A stretch of DNA of 64,000 nt from Nocardia abscessus (GCF_015477775.1 NZ_JADLQO010000007.1:293303-357302); one strand, 5' to 3'. Counted from the first letter of the stretch, positions 1 through 9,198 are shown. The notes: generated from the sequence alone by a model not told the origin. Numbers and translations: made by a program.

Positions 1-159
1 CGTCAGCGTCGCGGGTTCCCCGGTGGTGCCCAATGCGACGATGCCGGTCGCGCCCTCGTCGAGTACCTCGTGGGCGAGCCGCTCCAGCGCGTCGGCGGCG
101 ATCACGCCGTCGGCCGTGAACGGTGTGATCAGGGGGACGAAGAGACCTGCGAGCGTCAT
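1..159 (-). CDS. DapA-like aldolase/lyase, N-terminal part only
   Basis: The gene reads leftward off the window edge, so only the first 53 codons are visible. They begin MTLAGLFVPLITPF and reach GTTGEPATLT; the GTTGE segment is the pyruvate carboxylate-binding motif of the dihydrodipicolinate synthase / N-acetylneuraminate lyase family of class I aldolases. The Schiff-base lysine would lie outside the window. The family contains biosynthetic DapA and many catabolic aldolases and dehydratases. A LysR gene starting 71 bp away in the opposite direction suggests an inducible catabolic paralogue rather than housekeeping DapA, but that is inference. The ATG at 159 is chosen because the conserved strand begins right after it; the ribosome site is weak. 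Confidence 0.8.
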   Translation of the reverse strand, partial: MTLAGLFVPLITPFTADGVIAADALERLAHEVLDEGATGIVALGTTGEPATLT

Positions 160-193
160 GACGACCAGCCTGACCGGTTCCAACCATCAGATC

Positions 194-230
194 CAGTTCA
201 CATTTCTGTCGCAGACCGTAAGGTGAACTG
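194..230. promoter_or_regulatory. Inverted repeat before the LysR gene
   Basis: CAGTTCAC at 194-201 and GTGAACTG at 223-230 are perfect inverted 8-bp arms separated by 21 bp, ending directly before the LysR ATG. The right arm also contains the likely ribosome site AAGGTG. It lies between the divergent lysR and dapA-like genes, where a LysR protein would bind. The spacing is longer than the classical T-N11-A box, so assignment as its operator is inference. Confidence 0.4.
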
Positions 231-1109
231 ATGCTGGATGTCCGCAAACTGCGGCTGCTGCGGGAACTGTCGCATCGGGAAACCATCGCCGCGGTCGCGG
301 AGGCCCTCGCGTACACCCCCTCGGCGGTCTCGCAGCAGCTCGCTGCCCTGGAGCGGGAGGCCGGTGTGCCGCTGCTGACCCGCACCGGTCGCCGCGTGTC
401 CCTCACCCCCGCGGCTCTGGCCCTGGTCCGGCACACCGAGCGCATACTCGCGGTGCTCGAGCAGGCCGCCGCCGAGCTGGCCACCACCCGCGCCGAATTG
501 ACCGGAACGCTGCGCATCGGAGCTTTCCCGACCGCGGTGCGGACCATCCTCTCCCCCGCGCTCGTCGCGCTGAGCAGCGCTCATCCCCGGCTGGAACTGC
601 GCGTGACCGAACTCGATCCGGCGCTGGCGCCCGACGCGCTGCGCGCCGAGGTGCTGGACGTCGCGCTGATCCAGGAGTACGACTACGTGCCGGTCTCCGC
701 CGATCCCGCGCTGCACAGCGAGCCGCTGTTCGAGGAGATCGTCCATCTCGCCGCGCACGCCGCCGACCCGCTCGCCGCACACCGCGAAAGTCCTTGGATC
801 GCAAGCACTCCCGGCACGCTGTGCCACACGATGACCGTGCGCGCCTGTGAGGCGGCCGGATTCACGCCCAGGATCCGCCACCACGCCGACGACTTCGGCA
901 CGGTCCTCGCGCTCGTCGCCGCGGATCAGGGCGTGGCCTTGGTACCCGAATTCGGTGCGCGGGAATGCCCCGCCGGCGTCACACTCACCCCCCTGCCGAT
1001 GCGTCGGCGGACTCACCTCGCCTATCGGCGTGGCACCGGAAACCATCCCGTGGTGCGCGCCGCTCGATCCGCCCTGCGTGAATCGGCGGGGCGGGCGCCC
1101 GGCGGCTGA
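231..1109 (+). CDS. LysR-family transcriptional regulator
   Basis: The protein has 292 residues, the usual size of the family. An N-terminal winged helix-turn-helix (about residues 3-60, containing TPSAVSQQLAALE) precedes a LysR substrate-binding domain (about 90-285, starting TGTLRIGAFPTAV). It should act as a cytoplasmic effector-responsive activator or repressor. The ATG at 231 has AAGGTG 5 bp upstream. The gene diverges from the DapA-like aldolase gene at the left edge, the standard arrangement of a LysR regulator and its target, so that gene is the most likely target. The effector cannot be told from the sequence. It converges with the EthD gene with only a few bases between the stops. 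Confidence 0.93.
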   Translation: MLDVRKLRLLRELSHRETIAAVAEALAYTPSAVSQQLAALEREAGVPLLTRTGRRVSLTPAALALVRHTERILAVLEQAAAELATTRAELTGTLRIGAFPTAVRTILSPALVALSSAHPRLELRVTELDPALAPDALRAEVLDVALIQEYDYVPVSADPALHSEPLFEEIVHLAAHAADPLAAHRESPWIASTPGTLCHTMTVRACEAAGFTPRIRHHADDFGTVLALVAADQGVALVPEFGARECPAGVTLTPLPMRRRTHLAYRRGTGNHPVVRAARSALRESAGRAPGG

Positions 1110-1113
1110 ATCC

Positions 1114-1770
1114 TCAGCGCAGCCGGTATCTGCTGGTGGGCACCACGTCCAGGTTCCGGTCGCCGCCGAAGGTGGCGACGCTGGTCATCAGCCGCTCGAC
1201 GCGGCGCGCCAGTTCCGCGCCGTCGCCGCCGCTGCCGTAGAAGGCGTGCGGGTCGGTGAGCGCCTCGATCGGGAACAGCTCCTCGACGATCCCCGCGATG
1301 TCCGGCGCACCGGCCGTGGCGGGTCCGGTCACCAGATTCTGTACATAACCGAACGTCGCCTGAGTCTCGATGGCGATCGCGGTGTGGTGGGTGCGCCAGC
1401 GATCCAACCACTCGGCGTGGGGCAGATCGTGCGGCTTACGCAGGAAAGCGATGTTCGACAGACCCGGAGCGCGCTCGAGCGCGGCGGTGACCGGCGGCGG
1501 AATGGGAGTCGCCTCCTCGACGTGCCAGCCGGCCACTCGCTCGGCCACGGCGCTCAGCGCTCGCTCGGCCGCGTCCGGCCGCGGCGTCCCCTCCCACCAG
1601 ACGCTGAGGACGGCCCGTACCGGCTCGTCGAACGTCGTGATGCGCAACATCGCCGTCTGCACCGCCGCGTCCGAGATGTTCGCCTGCACCGCGGCGGCCC
1701 CTGGCAGTCGCGGCGCGAGATCCGCCGTGAGCAGGTCACGCACGCCCCACAGCGCATAGATCGTCTTCAT
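1114..1770 (-). CDS. EthD-domain protein
   Basis: The protein has 218 residues from the ATG at 1770. It carries ferredoxin-like alpha/beta segments typical of EthD / dimeric alpha-beta barrel proteins; the phrase FLRKPHDLPHAEWLDRWRTHH matches the EthD pattern of a hydrophobic strand followed by a tryptophan-containing helix and paired histidines. Such proteins occur next to degradation enzymes and P450s, but few have a defined reaction. A GTG at 1800 would add ten residues; I prefer 1770 because MKTIYALWG matches the usual first strand. It diverges from the MFS gene at 1884; the promoter region between them contains the short palindrome TTCTAGAA at 1783-1790. Confidence 0.75.
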   Translation of the reverse strand: MKTIYALWGVRDLLTADLAPRLPGAAAVQANISDAAVQTAMLRITTFDEPVRAVLSVWWEGTPRPDAAERALSAVAERVAGWHVEEATPIPPPVTAALERAPGLSNIAFLRKPHDLPHAEWLDRWRTHHTAIAIETQATFGYVQNLVTGPATAGAPDIAGIVEELFPIEALTDPHAFYGSGGDGAELARRVERLMTSVATFGGDRNLDVVPTSRYRLR

Positions 1771-1883
1771 CGGCAGGCCACTTTCTAGAACACGTTTCAC
1801 TCTCGGTCCGAGCCTAGCCCACCGGCGCGGTTGGCCGCGGCGGCTCGGGGTATCCGGCCGTCAGTCTTTCGAAGGGGTGATCC

Positions 1884-3356
1884 GTGCGGACCATATCGAC
1901 CGACATCCCGGCCAGGCTGGACCGGCTGCCCTGGTCGCGGTGGCATTGGATGATCGTGATCGGACTCGGATCCGTCTGGATCCTCGACGGGCTGGAAGTC
2001 ACCGTCGTCGGCAGCGTGGCCGCCCGGCTGTCGGAACCGGGCAGCGGCCTGAGCATCACGGCGGCACAGGTTTCCGGCGTCGCCGCGGCCATGTACGTCG
2101 CGGGCGCAGGTGCCGGGGCGCTCTTCTTCGGTTGGCTGACCGACAGATTCGGCCGCAAGAAACTCTTCTTGATCACCCTCGCGGTGTACCTCTTCGCGAC
2201 CGCGATGACGGCGCTGTCGTTCTCGATGTGGTGGTTCGTCTTCTTCCGGTTCCTCACCGGTTTCGGCATCGGCGGCGAGTACGCGGCGATCAATTCCGCC
2301 ATCGACGAGCTGATCCCGAAGCAGTACCGCGGCCGCATCGACATCGTCATCAACGGAACCTACTGGCTCGGCGCCGTCGGCGGTGCGCTGCTGTCCATCG
2401 TCGCGCTCAACACCGATCTGTTCGCACCGAACGTGGGCTGGCGCTTGACCTTCGCGCTCGGTGCCGTGTTCGGCCTGGTCATCCTGCTGGTGCGCAAGAA
2501 TGTCCCGGAGAGTCCGCGCTGGCAGTTCATCCACGGTCGCGAGGACGACGCGGAGCGCACCGTCACCGCGATCGAAGCGCGCGTGCAGGCCGACAAGGGC
2601 ACCTCGCTCGCGGACGTCTCCGATCAGCGGATCCAGATCCGGCAGCGCCGGACCATCTCCTTCCGCGAGATCGCGGCGGTGATGGTGCGGCGTTATCCAC
2701 GTCGTGGCGTGCTGGGGTTGTCGCTGTTCATCGGACAGGCATTCCTCTACAACGCCATTACGTTCAACTACGCGCTCATCCTGTCCAAATCCTTCGGCAT
2801 CGCCGACGACCGGGTCGGCTACTACTTCGCGGTCCTCTGTTTCGGCAACTTCCTCGGTCCGCTCCTGCTCGGCAAGCTGTTCGACACGATCGGGCGCAAG
2901 CCGATGATCGCCGGCAGCTACCTCGGTTCGGCCGTGCTGTTACTCGCCACCGCATGGCTTTTCGCGGGCGGTCACCTGACCGCGACGACCCTCACCGCCT
3001 GCTGGACCGCCGTGCTGTTCGTCGCGTCGTGCGGCGCCAGCGCGGCCTACTTGACCGTCAGCGAGATCTTCCCGATGGAGACCCGCGCCATGGCCATCGC
3101 CTTCTTCTACGCGATCGGGACCGTCGCGGGCGGCGTCGCGGGCCCGCTGGTGTTCGCCGAGCTGTCCGCGGAAGGCGATCCCGGCAAGACCGCCCTGGCG
3201 TTCACCATCGGCGCGCTCGCCATGTTCGCAGCCGGGCTGGTCGAACTGGCCTACGGCGTGCGAGCCGAAGGACGGTCGCTGGAGGAACTGGCCGAGCCGC
3301 TCAGCGTGACCGGTACGCCTGGTCCCGTCGATGCCGCTCAGCGGCCCAGCGGGTAG
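1884..3356 (+). CDS. MFS transporter, sugar-porter-like
   Basis: A 490-residue integral membrane protein with about twelve hydrophobic helices. The major facilitator loop motif GWLTDRFGRKK follows helix 2 and its repeat GKLFDTIGRKP appears in the second half. VPESPRW after helix 6 is the sugar/organic-acid porter signature. It therefore probably imports a small organic solute by proton symport; the substrate is unknown. The GTG at 1884 has AAGGGG seven bases upstream. Its 3' end overlaps the convergent binding-protein gene by 19 bp. The divergent EthD gene could form a functional pair with it, but nothing proves this. Confidence 0.88.
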   Translation: MRTISTDIPARLDRLPWSRWHWMIVIGLGSVWILDGLEVTVVGSVAARLSEPGSGLSITAAQVSGVAAAMYVAGAGAGALFFGWLTDRFGRKKLFLITLAVYLFATAMTALSFSMWWFVFFRFLTGFGIGGEYAAINSAIDELIPKQYRGRIDIVINGTYWLGAVGGALLSIVALNTDLFAPNVGWRLTFALGAVFGLVILLVRKNVPESPRWQFIHGREDDAERTVTAIEARVQADKGTSLADVSDQRIQIRQRRTISFREIAAVMVRRYPRRGVLGLSLFIGQAFLYNAITFNYALILSKSFGIADDRVGYYFAVLCFGNFLGPLLLGKLFDTIGRKPMIAGSYLGSAVLLLATAWLFAGGHLTATTLTACWTAVLFVASCGASAAYLTVSEIFPMETRAMAIAFFYAIGTVAGGVAGPLVFAELSAEGDPGKTALAFTIGALAMFAAGLVELAYGVRAEGRSLEELAEPLSVTGTPGPVDAAQRPSG

Positions 3357-6094
3357 GGACGGCACTGCGCCGTGTCGGCGGCGGTGGCCCGGCCGCAGCC
3401 GTAGACCATCACGGGTTCGGCGTTCGTCGAGGGATCCCAGATCTGCTCCACACTGAGCATGCCCACCCATTTGTCGTGCGCCACCCGGCCCGCGTGGGCG
3501 CCCTGACTGACCGAGAAGTCCAGCACGCCACTGCTGGACTCGATCACCGGATGCCGGGGCAGGTCGCGCAGTGCCGCCCACACCGCGGCGGCGCTGATCG
3601 GGATCGGCTCGGTCCAGACGCCGGAGACAGCCGGGGCCAGCGCCTGCACGGCGCGCACGAACAACCCCACGGCGTCGTAGGTCAACGCGACCCGCTCCCC
3701 CAGCGGATGCAGTTGGACACGCTCACCCATCGGTTTGTCCGCTTCGGCGCAGGCGTTCCAGCTCGGGATGTCCGGATCGACGGTGGTGGCGAGGTGGTAG
3801 AACTCGACCCGGCTGCGGAATCCCTGCCCTTTGTTGCGGCAGGTCACCAAGCTCGCCTTGGCCACGTAGACCAGCGGACGCGCGCTGTTGGCCGCCCGGC
3901 GCCGGTCCACGCTGGCCATGAACCGGTTGACCGAATCGTCCGCGATCAACATCACCCGCTGGTCGCCGCACGCTTTGTTGAGGCTCTGCAGGAAGTCGGG
4001 GAACTCCGAGTCCCGGCCGGCGAAGAACAGCACCTCGTCGCAGGCGTCGGTGTCGCCCTGCCCGGTGAAGGCATCGCGCAGGTCCCAGGAGCCCTCCCAG
4101 ATCTCTCGCCCGTCGCCGGCGAGGACGTGCAGGTCCGCGGCCATGTTCTTGGTGTAGAGGTCGGTCGGGTCGGGCCGGTGGTAGATCCGCACGCCGCGCC
4201 CGGCCATACCGGGGAGGGAGTTCAGGTACTGCTTGATCATGTCGGCGATCGCGTAGTTCGGCGGGGCGATCTGGAAGTACAGCGGGGAGGACCGCACCAT
4301 CTCGTCGGCCGACAGGCTCGGCGCCACCATCGGGATGCCGAGGCCGGTCAGCGCATTGATCATGCTCAGAGTCGCGGTACGGCTCTGATCCAGTCCGATC
4401 GCCCCGACAATGCTCGGTTCGGCGTGGATGAGCGGCGTCAGCAGATCGACGACCTCCGGCCCCTGCAGGTTGGCCGGACCGGTGTTGGCGAGCAGCAGCC
4501 GGATCAGCGGGACCGTGTCGGGCGTGACGGCGTCGGACAACACGACCGATTCGAGCGCGTTGTACTGCGCCAGCGCCAAGCCCTCGATGTCCTCGCTCTG
4601 CGCCGGGTAATCGCCCGGAACGCCGGTGAGCTGACCGAAATAGACCAGGGTGAACAGCGGCCGCGCAGGTTGCTCGCGAGCCAGCTGTTCGGCGAGCAGA
4701 TTCTGCTTATACACCCGCCGCTGCACTTCCACCAGGCGTCGACTCCCCGGCTCGTCGCCGGCGAAGAGGAAGCCGTTGCCGCCGGTTGCGGGATCGTCCG
4801 GATCGTAGGCGCTGAAACCGATGCAGTTCCCGTCCGGACCGGGGACGACCCGCACCCAGTCGATACCCGCTCCGGTGGCGCACGCGCCGTCGCCCGCATG
4901 CCACGGTCGCAATGTCGCGAACCCGGTCGCGGCCACCGCCAGCGCGATCACCAGGAACACCGCACCTGCCGACACCGCACGCCGGGCCCACCACGGCGGC
5001 GCGGGCACCGGAATTCGGCGGAACGGGTCCGGCTCGTCGTCGTGTGGGCCGGTCGCGGGTATCGCGAACCACAGCTGCCAGGCCCGGGGCCGCTGGCGCT
5101 GCCGCCCGACGGGCAACTCGTCCTTCCAGACCTCGTACAGCCTCCGCACCCGGTACACCGGCCGCGCGGTGACGTCGGCCGGCGGCGTGCGGGTGCCGGT
5201 CACCAGCAGCAGCGGATCGTCCTTGCCGGTCTCGTTGCGGACGTCGTTGACCAGATCCAGCAGCCGGGGACCGGCGTCGCCGTCGAGCGCGCGCAGGATC
5301 ACGACCGGATAGGTGGTGCGCCGTGCCGCGCTGATGCGCCACCACCGGCGCTGGTAGGCCACCCGCAGATCTTCCAGAAAGGCGTGCACCAGAAGCTTGG
5401 CCAAATGCTCGGCGTGCTCGTGGCGGCGGGCGCCCTCGGTGAGACGGTGTGCGAATCCGACGAACTGGCTGGACTGTTCCGGCGCCAGGTACTGCTGGCG
5501 CATGAACCACCGGAACTCGCGGCCGACGCCGGGAATCCGACCACCGGTGCGCGCCCGGAACACCGCCGGGGGCAGCACGATACGCAGCAGGCCCAACAGG
5601 ATTCGCTGGATGGGGCCCACTGTGGCCTGGGCTTCGCCGAGTAACTCCTCGCCCCACCGGCCGAAGTCCTTGCGCAACAGCGACGCCAGTTCGTCGAGCT
5701 CGTTGTCCGAGCTGAGCTTGCGCGCCATCAACCATTCCGCCAACCGGTAGCGCCGGAAAGGCAAGGGGCGCAATCGCCCGAAGCGGTCCGCGGCCAATCC
5801 TTTGCACAGGTTGTAGAGCAGTTGGCGCAACGCGGTCAGGCCCGGCGTGTTGTCCTCGACCAGCGAGCTGTCATCGGGCAACGGGTCGAGAGCGTCCACG
5901 TCCACGGACACATGCACCGCGCCGCGGAGTGCCGCGCCGAACATGTCCAGGCAGACTTCGACATTGGTCGGATCACCGCACAGACCCACCATCGGGAGCA
6001 TCCGCTCCCCGCGCGGCGGCCGCGGTACCAGCCAGCGCAGCAGTTCTTCGAGCACATCGACTCCCCGAAAGGAGACAGCTCTGGTGCCGGACAT
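3338..6094 (-). CDS. Large membrane protein with C-terminal periplasmic ligand-binding domain
   Basis: A 918-residue protein in three parts. Residues 1-365 are cytoplasmic in character and resemble the N-terminal half of actinobacterial proteins that usually carry a P-loop ATPase, but where the loop is expected the sequence is VGLCGDPTNVE with no GKT/S, so nucleotide binding looks lost. Residues 372-394 form one transmembrane helix. The rest is a type I periplasmic binding fold of the branched-chain amino-acid / receptor class (segments such as SIVGAIGLDQSRTATLSM and IPMVAPSLSADE). This suggests a membrane sensor rather than a transporter component, since no permease or ABC ATPase is nearby. 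The ATG at 6094 is chosen because GGGGGCG lies just upstream; the frame stays open further, to 6346, in low-complexity arginine-rich sequence. Confidence 0.75.
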   Translation of the reverse strand: MSGTRAVSFRGVDVLEELLRWLVPRPPRGERMLPMVGLCGDPTNVEVCLDMFGAALRGAVHVSVDVDALDPLPDDSSLVEDNTPGLTALRQLLYNLCKGLAADRFGRLRPLPFRRYRLAEWLMARKLSSDNELDELASLLRKDFGRWGEELLGEAQATVGPIQRILLGLLRIVLPPAVFRARTGGRIPGVGREFRWFMRQQYLAPEQSSQFVGFAHRLTEGARRHEHAEHLAKLLVHAFLEDLRVAYQRRWWRISAARRTTYPVVILRALDGDAGPRLLDLVNDVRNETGKDDPLLLVTGTRTPPADVTARPVYRVRRLYEVWKDELPVGRQRQRPRAWQLWFAIPATGPHDDEPDPFRRIPVPAPPWWARRAVSAGAVFLVIALAVAATGFATLRPWHAGDGACATGAGIDWVRVVPGPDGNCIGFSAYDPDDPATGGNGFLFAGDEPGSRRLVEVQRRVYKQNLLAEQLAREQPARPLFTLVYFGQLTGVPGDYPAQSEDIEGLALAQYNALESVVLSDAVTPDTVPLIRLLLANTGPANLQGPEVVDLLTPLIHAEPSIVGAIGLDQSRTATLSMINALTGLGIPMVAPSLSADEMVRSSPLYFQIAPPNYAIADMIKQYLNSLPGMAGRGVRIYHRPDPTDLYTKNMAADLHVLAGDGREIWEGSWDLRDAFTGQGDTDACDEVLFFAGRDSEFPDFLQSLNKACGDQRVMLIADDSVNRFMASVDRRRAANSARPLVYVAKASLVTCRNKGQGFRSRVEFYHLATTVDPDIPSWNACAEADKPMGERVQLHPLGERVALTYDAVGLFVRAVQALAPAVSGVWTEPIPISAAAVWAALRDLPRHPVIESSSGVLDFSVSQGAHAGRVAHDKWVGMLSVEQIWDPSTNAEPVMVYGCGRATAADTAQCRPYPLGR

Positions 6095-6498
6095 GACGCC
6101 CCCGTGTCCTACGCCGAATATGACCACCCATTGAAGCAGACTCCGAACTCGCAGGCACCACGGCAGACGGCGGATGCCGATCACCGGTTCCTGCGCGGGC
6201 AAGCAGGCGCGCCGCGCGGTCGGCGCGCCGGAGAAGCTCGAAATTCGCGGGGCGGCACCACACTTCGGGCGCGCCGTATTCCGACGCCGAACTCGGATCG
6301 AAAGTCGGTTTCCGGACGGCGGATTCATGCGCGGCATCGAGAACACAGATGCCCGCAGAAAAATTGCGACAAGGCGCCGGGAACAGCAGGGGCGCGAATT
6401 ACGCGTGGTGGGGCGAGCGCCGGACGTCGCTCATCCGCCGACGTTCGGCGCCCACCTTCCACACGTCGCGGTGGGTCGGTGCAACCGCGGGTGACCGG
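6095..6498. other. Intergenic region, no gene seen
   Basis: About 400 bp upstream of the large binding-domain gene. Open frames here are arginine-rich and lack ribosome sites, and I see no hairpin or repeat that stands out. It presumably holds the promoter of the gene starting at 6094. Confidence 0.5.
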
Positions 6499-6657
6499 TC
6501 AGTTGTGGCGCGGATTCGCGGTCGGGGTGGGCTGCCGGGTGATCCGGCGGTGGGCCATGACTTCGGCCCACCAGCCACTCAGCGGGCTGGGGTCGGGCCA
6601 GATGATCCGATCTCGTTCTTCGTCGTCCACGACGGGCGCTTCGGGCTTCTCGCTCAC
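6499..6657 (-). CDS. Small hypothetical protein, 52 residues
   Basis: A short frame starting at GTG 6657 with AGAGGA eight bases upstream, a good ribosome site. The product begins MSEKPEAPVVDDEERDRI, has an acidic first half, a central WPDPSPLSGWW segment and a basic, proline/threonine-rich end (RRITRQPTPTANPRHN). There is no signal peptide, membrane helix or cysteine. I do not recognise the family. The tidy start, tryptophan-rich core and charge segregation make it more likely real than a chance frame. It stands alone, with roughly 750 bp of non-coding DNA upstream. Confidence 0.45.
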   Translation of the reverse strand: MSEKPEAPVVDDEERDRIIWPDPSPLSGWWAEVMAHRRITRQPTPTANPRHN

Positions 6658-7410
6658 GATGACATTCCTCTGCGCTGGTGCACGTAGTCGTGCACATGCT
6701 TGCGGAGAGCCCTCGTGTTCGAGCGGCGCCGGTAGTTCACGACAGAGCGCTTCGAATCGGCTGAACATCGAGCAGCGCGGGTTCCTCGCCCCTTTTATCG
6801 GCCGACCGCGCTGTCGATCCGATACATCCAACGTTTACCACAGCTCACCTGTAACAAACCGATCTTTCCGCTTCACGATCTGATCACCAAGCGGTCGCTT
6901 GGTCAGAATTGCGGCCGCTGAGCTGTGGAAATAGCGACTCCCCCGACTTTATTGCACGAAACCGAAAAAGGACGACTTTCACACCCGGCGGCTCACAGCG
7001 GCGGTATGGATTCCGCCGAAGCGACCGAGGGCGGCCGTACCACCGCCGAAGCGACAGCAACTCGGCATTCCCCGGAAGCGGTCACCCGAGCCGCCACCCG
7101 GTGCGGCCCGATCCGATCGGCGGCCCGCCGATGACCGCACCGAAACCCCTCGCGCACAACCGGTACGGCGATGCGGTTGCGGCCCGGACGCGCGATTCGA
7201 AGATCGGCGGCGGCTGGATTCGACAGTTGTGCGCCGGCTGATTCGGCGCGAGACACCCGGGTACCCGCTCACCATGGTTCGCCGAACCGAAGCTGTCGGC
7301 ACACATGACGAAGTCACCCGGGCGTCGAGGCCCACCGCCGGGTCGTCGCTCGATGTTCGCCGAGGACCGTCGGCGGGGGCGTCCACGGCCGGGGAAACCA
7401 GGTGATGCCG
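6658..7410. other. Long intergenic region with one clear palindrome
   Basis: About 750 bp between the small minus-strand gene and the Rv2629-like gene. Frames that cross it have no ribosome sites and look like shadows. The only structured element seen is the palindrome at 6886-6903, listed separately. Confidence 0.5.
6886..6903. promoter_or_regulatory. TetR-type operator-like palindrome
   Basis: ACCAAGCG-GT-CGCTTGGT is a perfect 18-bp palindrome, and the outer bases CTGA / TCAG partly extend the symmetry. CAAGCG/CGCTTG half-sites are common in operators of actinobacterial TetR repressors of lipid catabolism. No tetR gene adjoins it, so the regulator would have to be encoded elsewhere. It lies 230 bp upstream of the small gene at 6657 and 500 bp upstream of 7411. 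Confidence 0.5.
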
Positions 7411-8484
7411 ATGGCCGACCTCCGGCGGATCATGCGAAAGCACGGCCCCTTCGCATCGGTCTGCTTCGACAGTTCGCACGACACCGAAGACGCGGCACGC
7501 CGATCCGAGCTGCGTTGGCACTGGATCGACGCCGAACTGGACCGCAGCGGGGCCAGACCACGGATCCGGCGGCTACTGGCCCAGGCGATCGAACTGCACC
7601 CACCACCGCGCGGGCGGTGCGGCAGGATGCTCATCGCCGACGAGACCGAGGTGCTCGCCGACGAACGCCTGCCGAGACCGCCGGAGATCGAAACCGTCCG
7701 GGTCTCCCCGCTGCCGTACCTGCTGCCGCTGATCGAGATGCAAGGCGAGCAGATACCGCACGTCATCGCGCTCGTGGACCGGGTCGGCTCGGAGCTGTAC
7801 TCGCTCGACAAACGCGACGAAGACGAGGAATTCCTGCGTGCCGCGGGCCCTCCGATGCCCGATATCCAGCGGGACGACTGGTCTCATCGCACGATCCGGC
7901 AGCGGACCGCGGACAGCACGCGACGGAACATCCGGGAATTCGCGCAGGAACTCGACCGGCTCGCCGACACCGTGCACGCGGAAGTCGTCGTGCTCGCCGG
8001 AGAGTCGAGGGCTCGTGCGGAACTGCGTGCGGAGTTCGACGCGAAGGGCCGGGATGTCGTCGAGGCCGAATCCGGCACACTGACGCCGGGTTCGGATCCG
8101 AAGGCGCTCGACGCGGAGGTCCGCGCGATCCTGCACCGCATGGTGGCGCAGCGACGCCGCCGCGTGCTCGACCGCTTCGCCGCCGAGATCGAGCGTCCGG
8201 ACGGGCTTGCGGTGGCCGGGCTGGCCGCGACCACGAGCGCATTGCGCGCCGCCACCGTGGAGCGGCTGCTGCTCGACCGCGTCGTCCTGGGCGACCGCTT
8301 GATGCTGGCCGGAACCGCTCCGAACCCACTGATCGGGCCCGCCGCGAATAACGCGACCGGGGAGATGCGCCGCGCCGACGAAGCGCTGCCGGTGGCCGCC
8401 TTGGCGATCGGGGCCCAGGTCACCCTGGTCGACGCCGTCGCAGCCCTGCGCGACGGTGTCGGCGCTCTGCTGCGGCGCCGCTAG
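7411..8484 (+). CDS. Rv2629-like protein (eRF1-like / Vms1-type peptidyl-tRNA hydrolase domain)
   Basis: The 357-residue protein matches Mycobacterium tuberculosis Rv2629 in several remembered segments: GPFASVCFDSSHDTEDAA near the start, YLLPLIEM in the middle, and RADEALPVAALAIGA followed by DGVGALLR at the end. The family is the bacterial eRF1-related (baeRF) group, often annotated as Vms1/Ankzf1-type peptidyl-tRNA hydrolase, with a proposed role in ribosome-associated quality control. In M. tuberculosis the gene belongs to the dormancy regulon; nothing here proves that regulation. The ATG at 7411 is preferred over GTG 7402 and ATG 7405 because AGGTG then lies six bases upstream. Confidence 0.85.
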   Translation: MADLRRIMRKHGPFASVCFDSSHDTEDAARRSELRWHWIDAELDRSGARPRIRRLLAQAIELHPPPRGRCGRMLIADETEVLADERLPRPPEIETVRVSPLPYLLPLIEMQGEQIPHVIALVDRVGSELYSLDKRDEDEEFLRAAGPPMPDIQRDDWSHRTIRQRTADSTRRNIREFAQELDRLADTVHAEVVVLAGESRARAELRAEFDAKGRDVVEAESGTLTPGSDPKALDAEVRAILHRMVAQRRRRVLDRFAAEIERPDGLAVAGLAATTSALRAATVERLLLDRVVLGDRLMLAGTAPNPLIGPAANNATGEMRRADEALPVAALAIGAQVTLVDAVAALRDGVGALLRRR

Positions 8485-8511
8485 GCCGAACCCGAGGCGC
8501 GGCAGCGACCC

Positions 8512-9198
8512 TCACGACTTCGGGACGCGCTCGTGCAGCGTCAGCAGCATGTGATCGAAAGCGGTCTGCACCGCCGGCGGAGCCGGGGGCAAGCGGTCGA
8601 TTTCGGCGATGAGCTGGGCGGCCAGATCGCGCAGTTTGACGTTGGTCTCCTGCGAGCGCCACTGCAGGACGTGGAATGCCTGGTCGGCGTTGATCCGGTA
8701 GATCCGCATCAGCACGCCTTTGGCCTGCTCGATCAACGCGCGCGCCTCGAAGAGTTTGGGCAGCGTGCCGTCGAGCAGGTCCTGGCGTTCCTCGGCGATG
8801 GTGGCCGTCAGGTCGATGTAGTAACCCGCGGTGCCGACGACGGTGCCGCTCTTGTCGATCATCGTGTCGCCCAGCACGATGACGTGGTGCGCGACCCCGG
8901 CGGTGTCGATGATGCGATGACGGCTGCAGAACGGTTCGGCGTTGCGGACCGACTTCTCGATCGCCTCGGCGACATGATCCCGGTCCTCGGGGTGTTTGTG
9001 CGCGAGCAGCAACTCCGTCGTCGGCGTCACCGAGTCGGGCGCGTATCCGTGCATCGCGGCGACCTCGTCAGACCACTCCCACCGCCGATCGACGAACCAG
9101 AAACGGAAGCTTCCCGTGGTCTGCGGTGTCCCGGCGCCCACCACCCGGGCTACCGCCCCCTCGGCCGTATCCACGATTCGGTCGCCCGATTCGTTCAT
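8512..9198 (-). CDS. PAS-ANTAR domain RNA-binding antiterminator
   Basis: The 228-residue protein has an N-terminal PAS domain (about 25-135, with FRFWFVDRRWEWSDEVAAMHG) and a C-terminal ANTAR domain (about 145-200: LFEARALIEQAKGVLMRIYRINADQAF). ANTAR domains bind paired hairpins in nascent RNA and prevent termination; the PAS domain would sense a ligand or redox change. This pairing is common in Mycobacterium and Nocardia. The conserved alanine/glutamine-rich helix IEQAKGVLM is intact. It converges with the Rv2629-like gene, with only 27 bp between stops, and appears monocistronic. Its RNA targets are not evident in the window. Confidence 0.9.
   Translation of the reverse strand: MNESGDRIVDTAEGAVARVVGAGTPQTTGSFRFWFVDRRWEWSDEVAAMHGYAPDSVTPTTELLLAHKHPEDRDHVAEAIEKSVRNAEPFCSRHRIIDTAGVAHHVIVLGDTMIDKSGTVVGTAGYYIDLTATIAEERQDLLDGTLPKLFEARALIEQAKGVLMRIYRINADQAFHVLQWRSQETNVKLRDLAAQLIAEIDRLPPAPPAVQTAFDHMLLTLHERVPKS

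Noticed and set aside
1877..5644. A 1255-codon plus-strand frame
   Set aside because: It covers the MFS gene in another frame and the opposite strand of the binding-domain gene; composition is Arg/Gly/His-rich with no domain. Both covered genes have clear family features.
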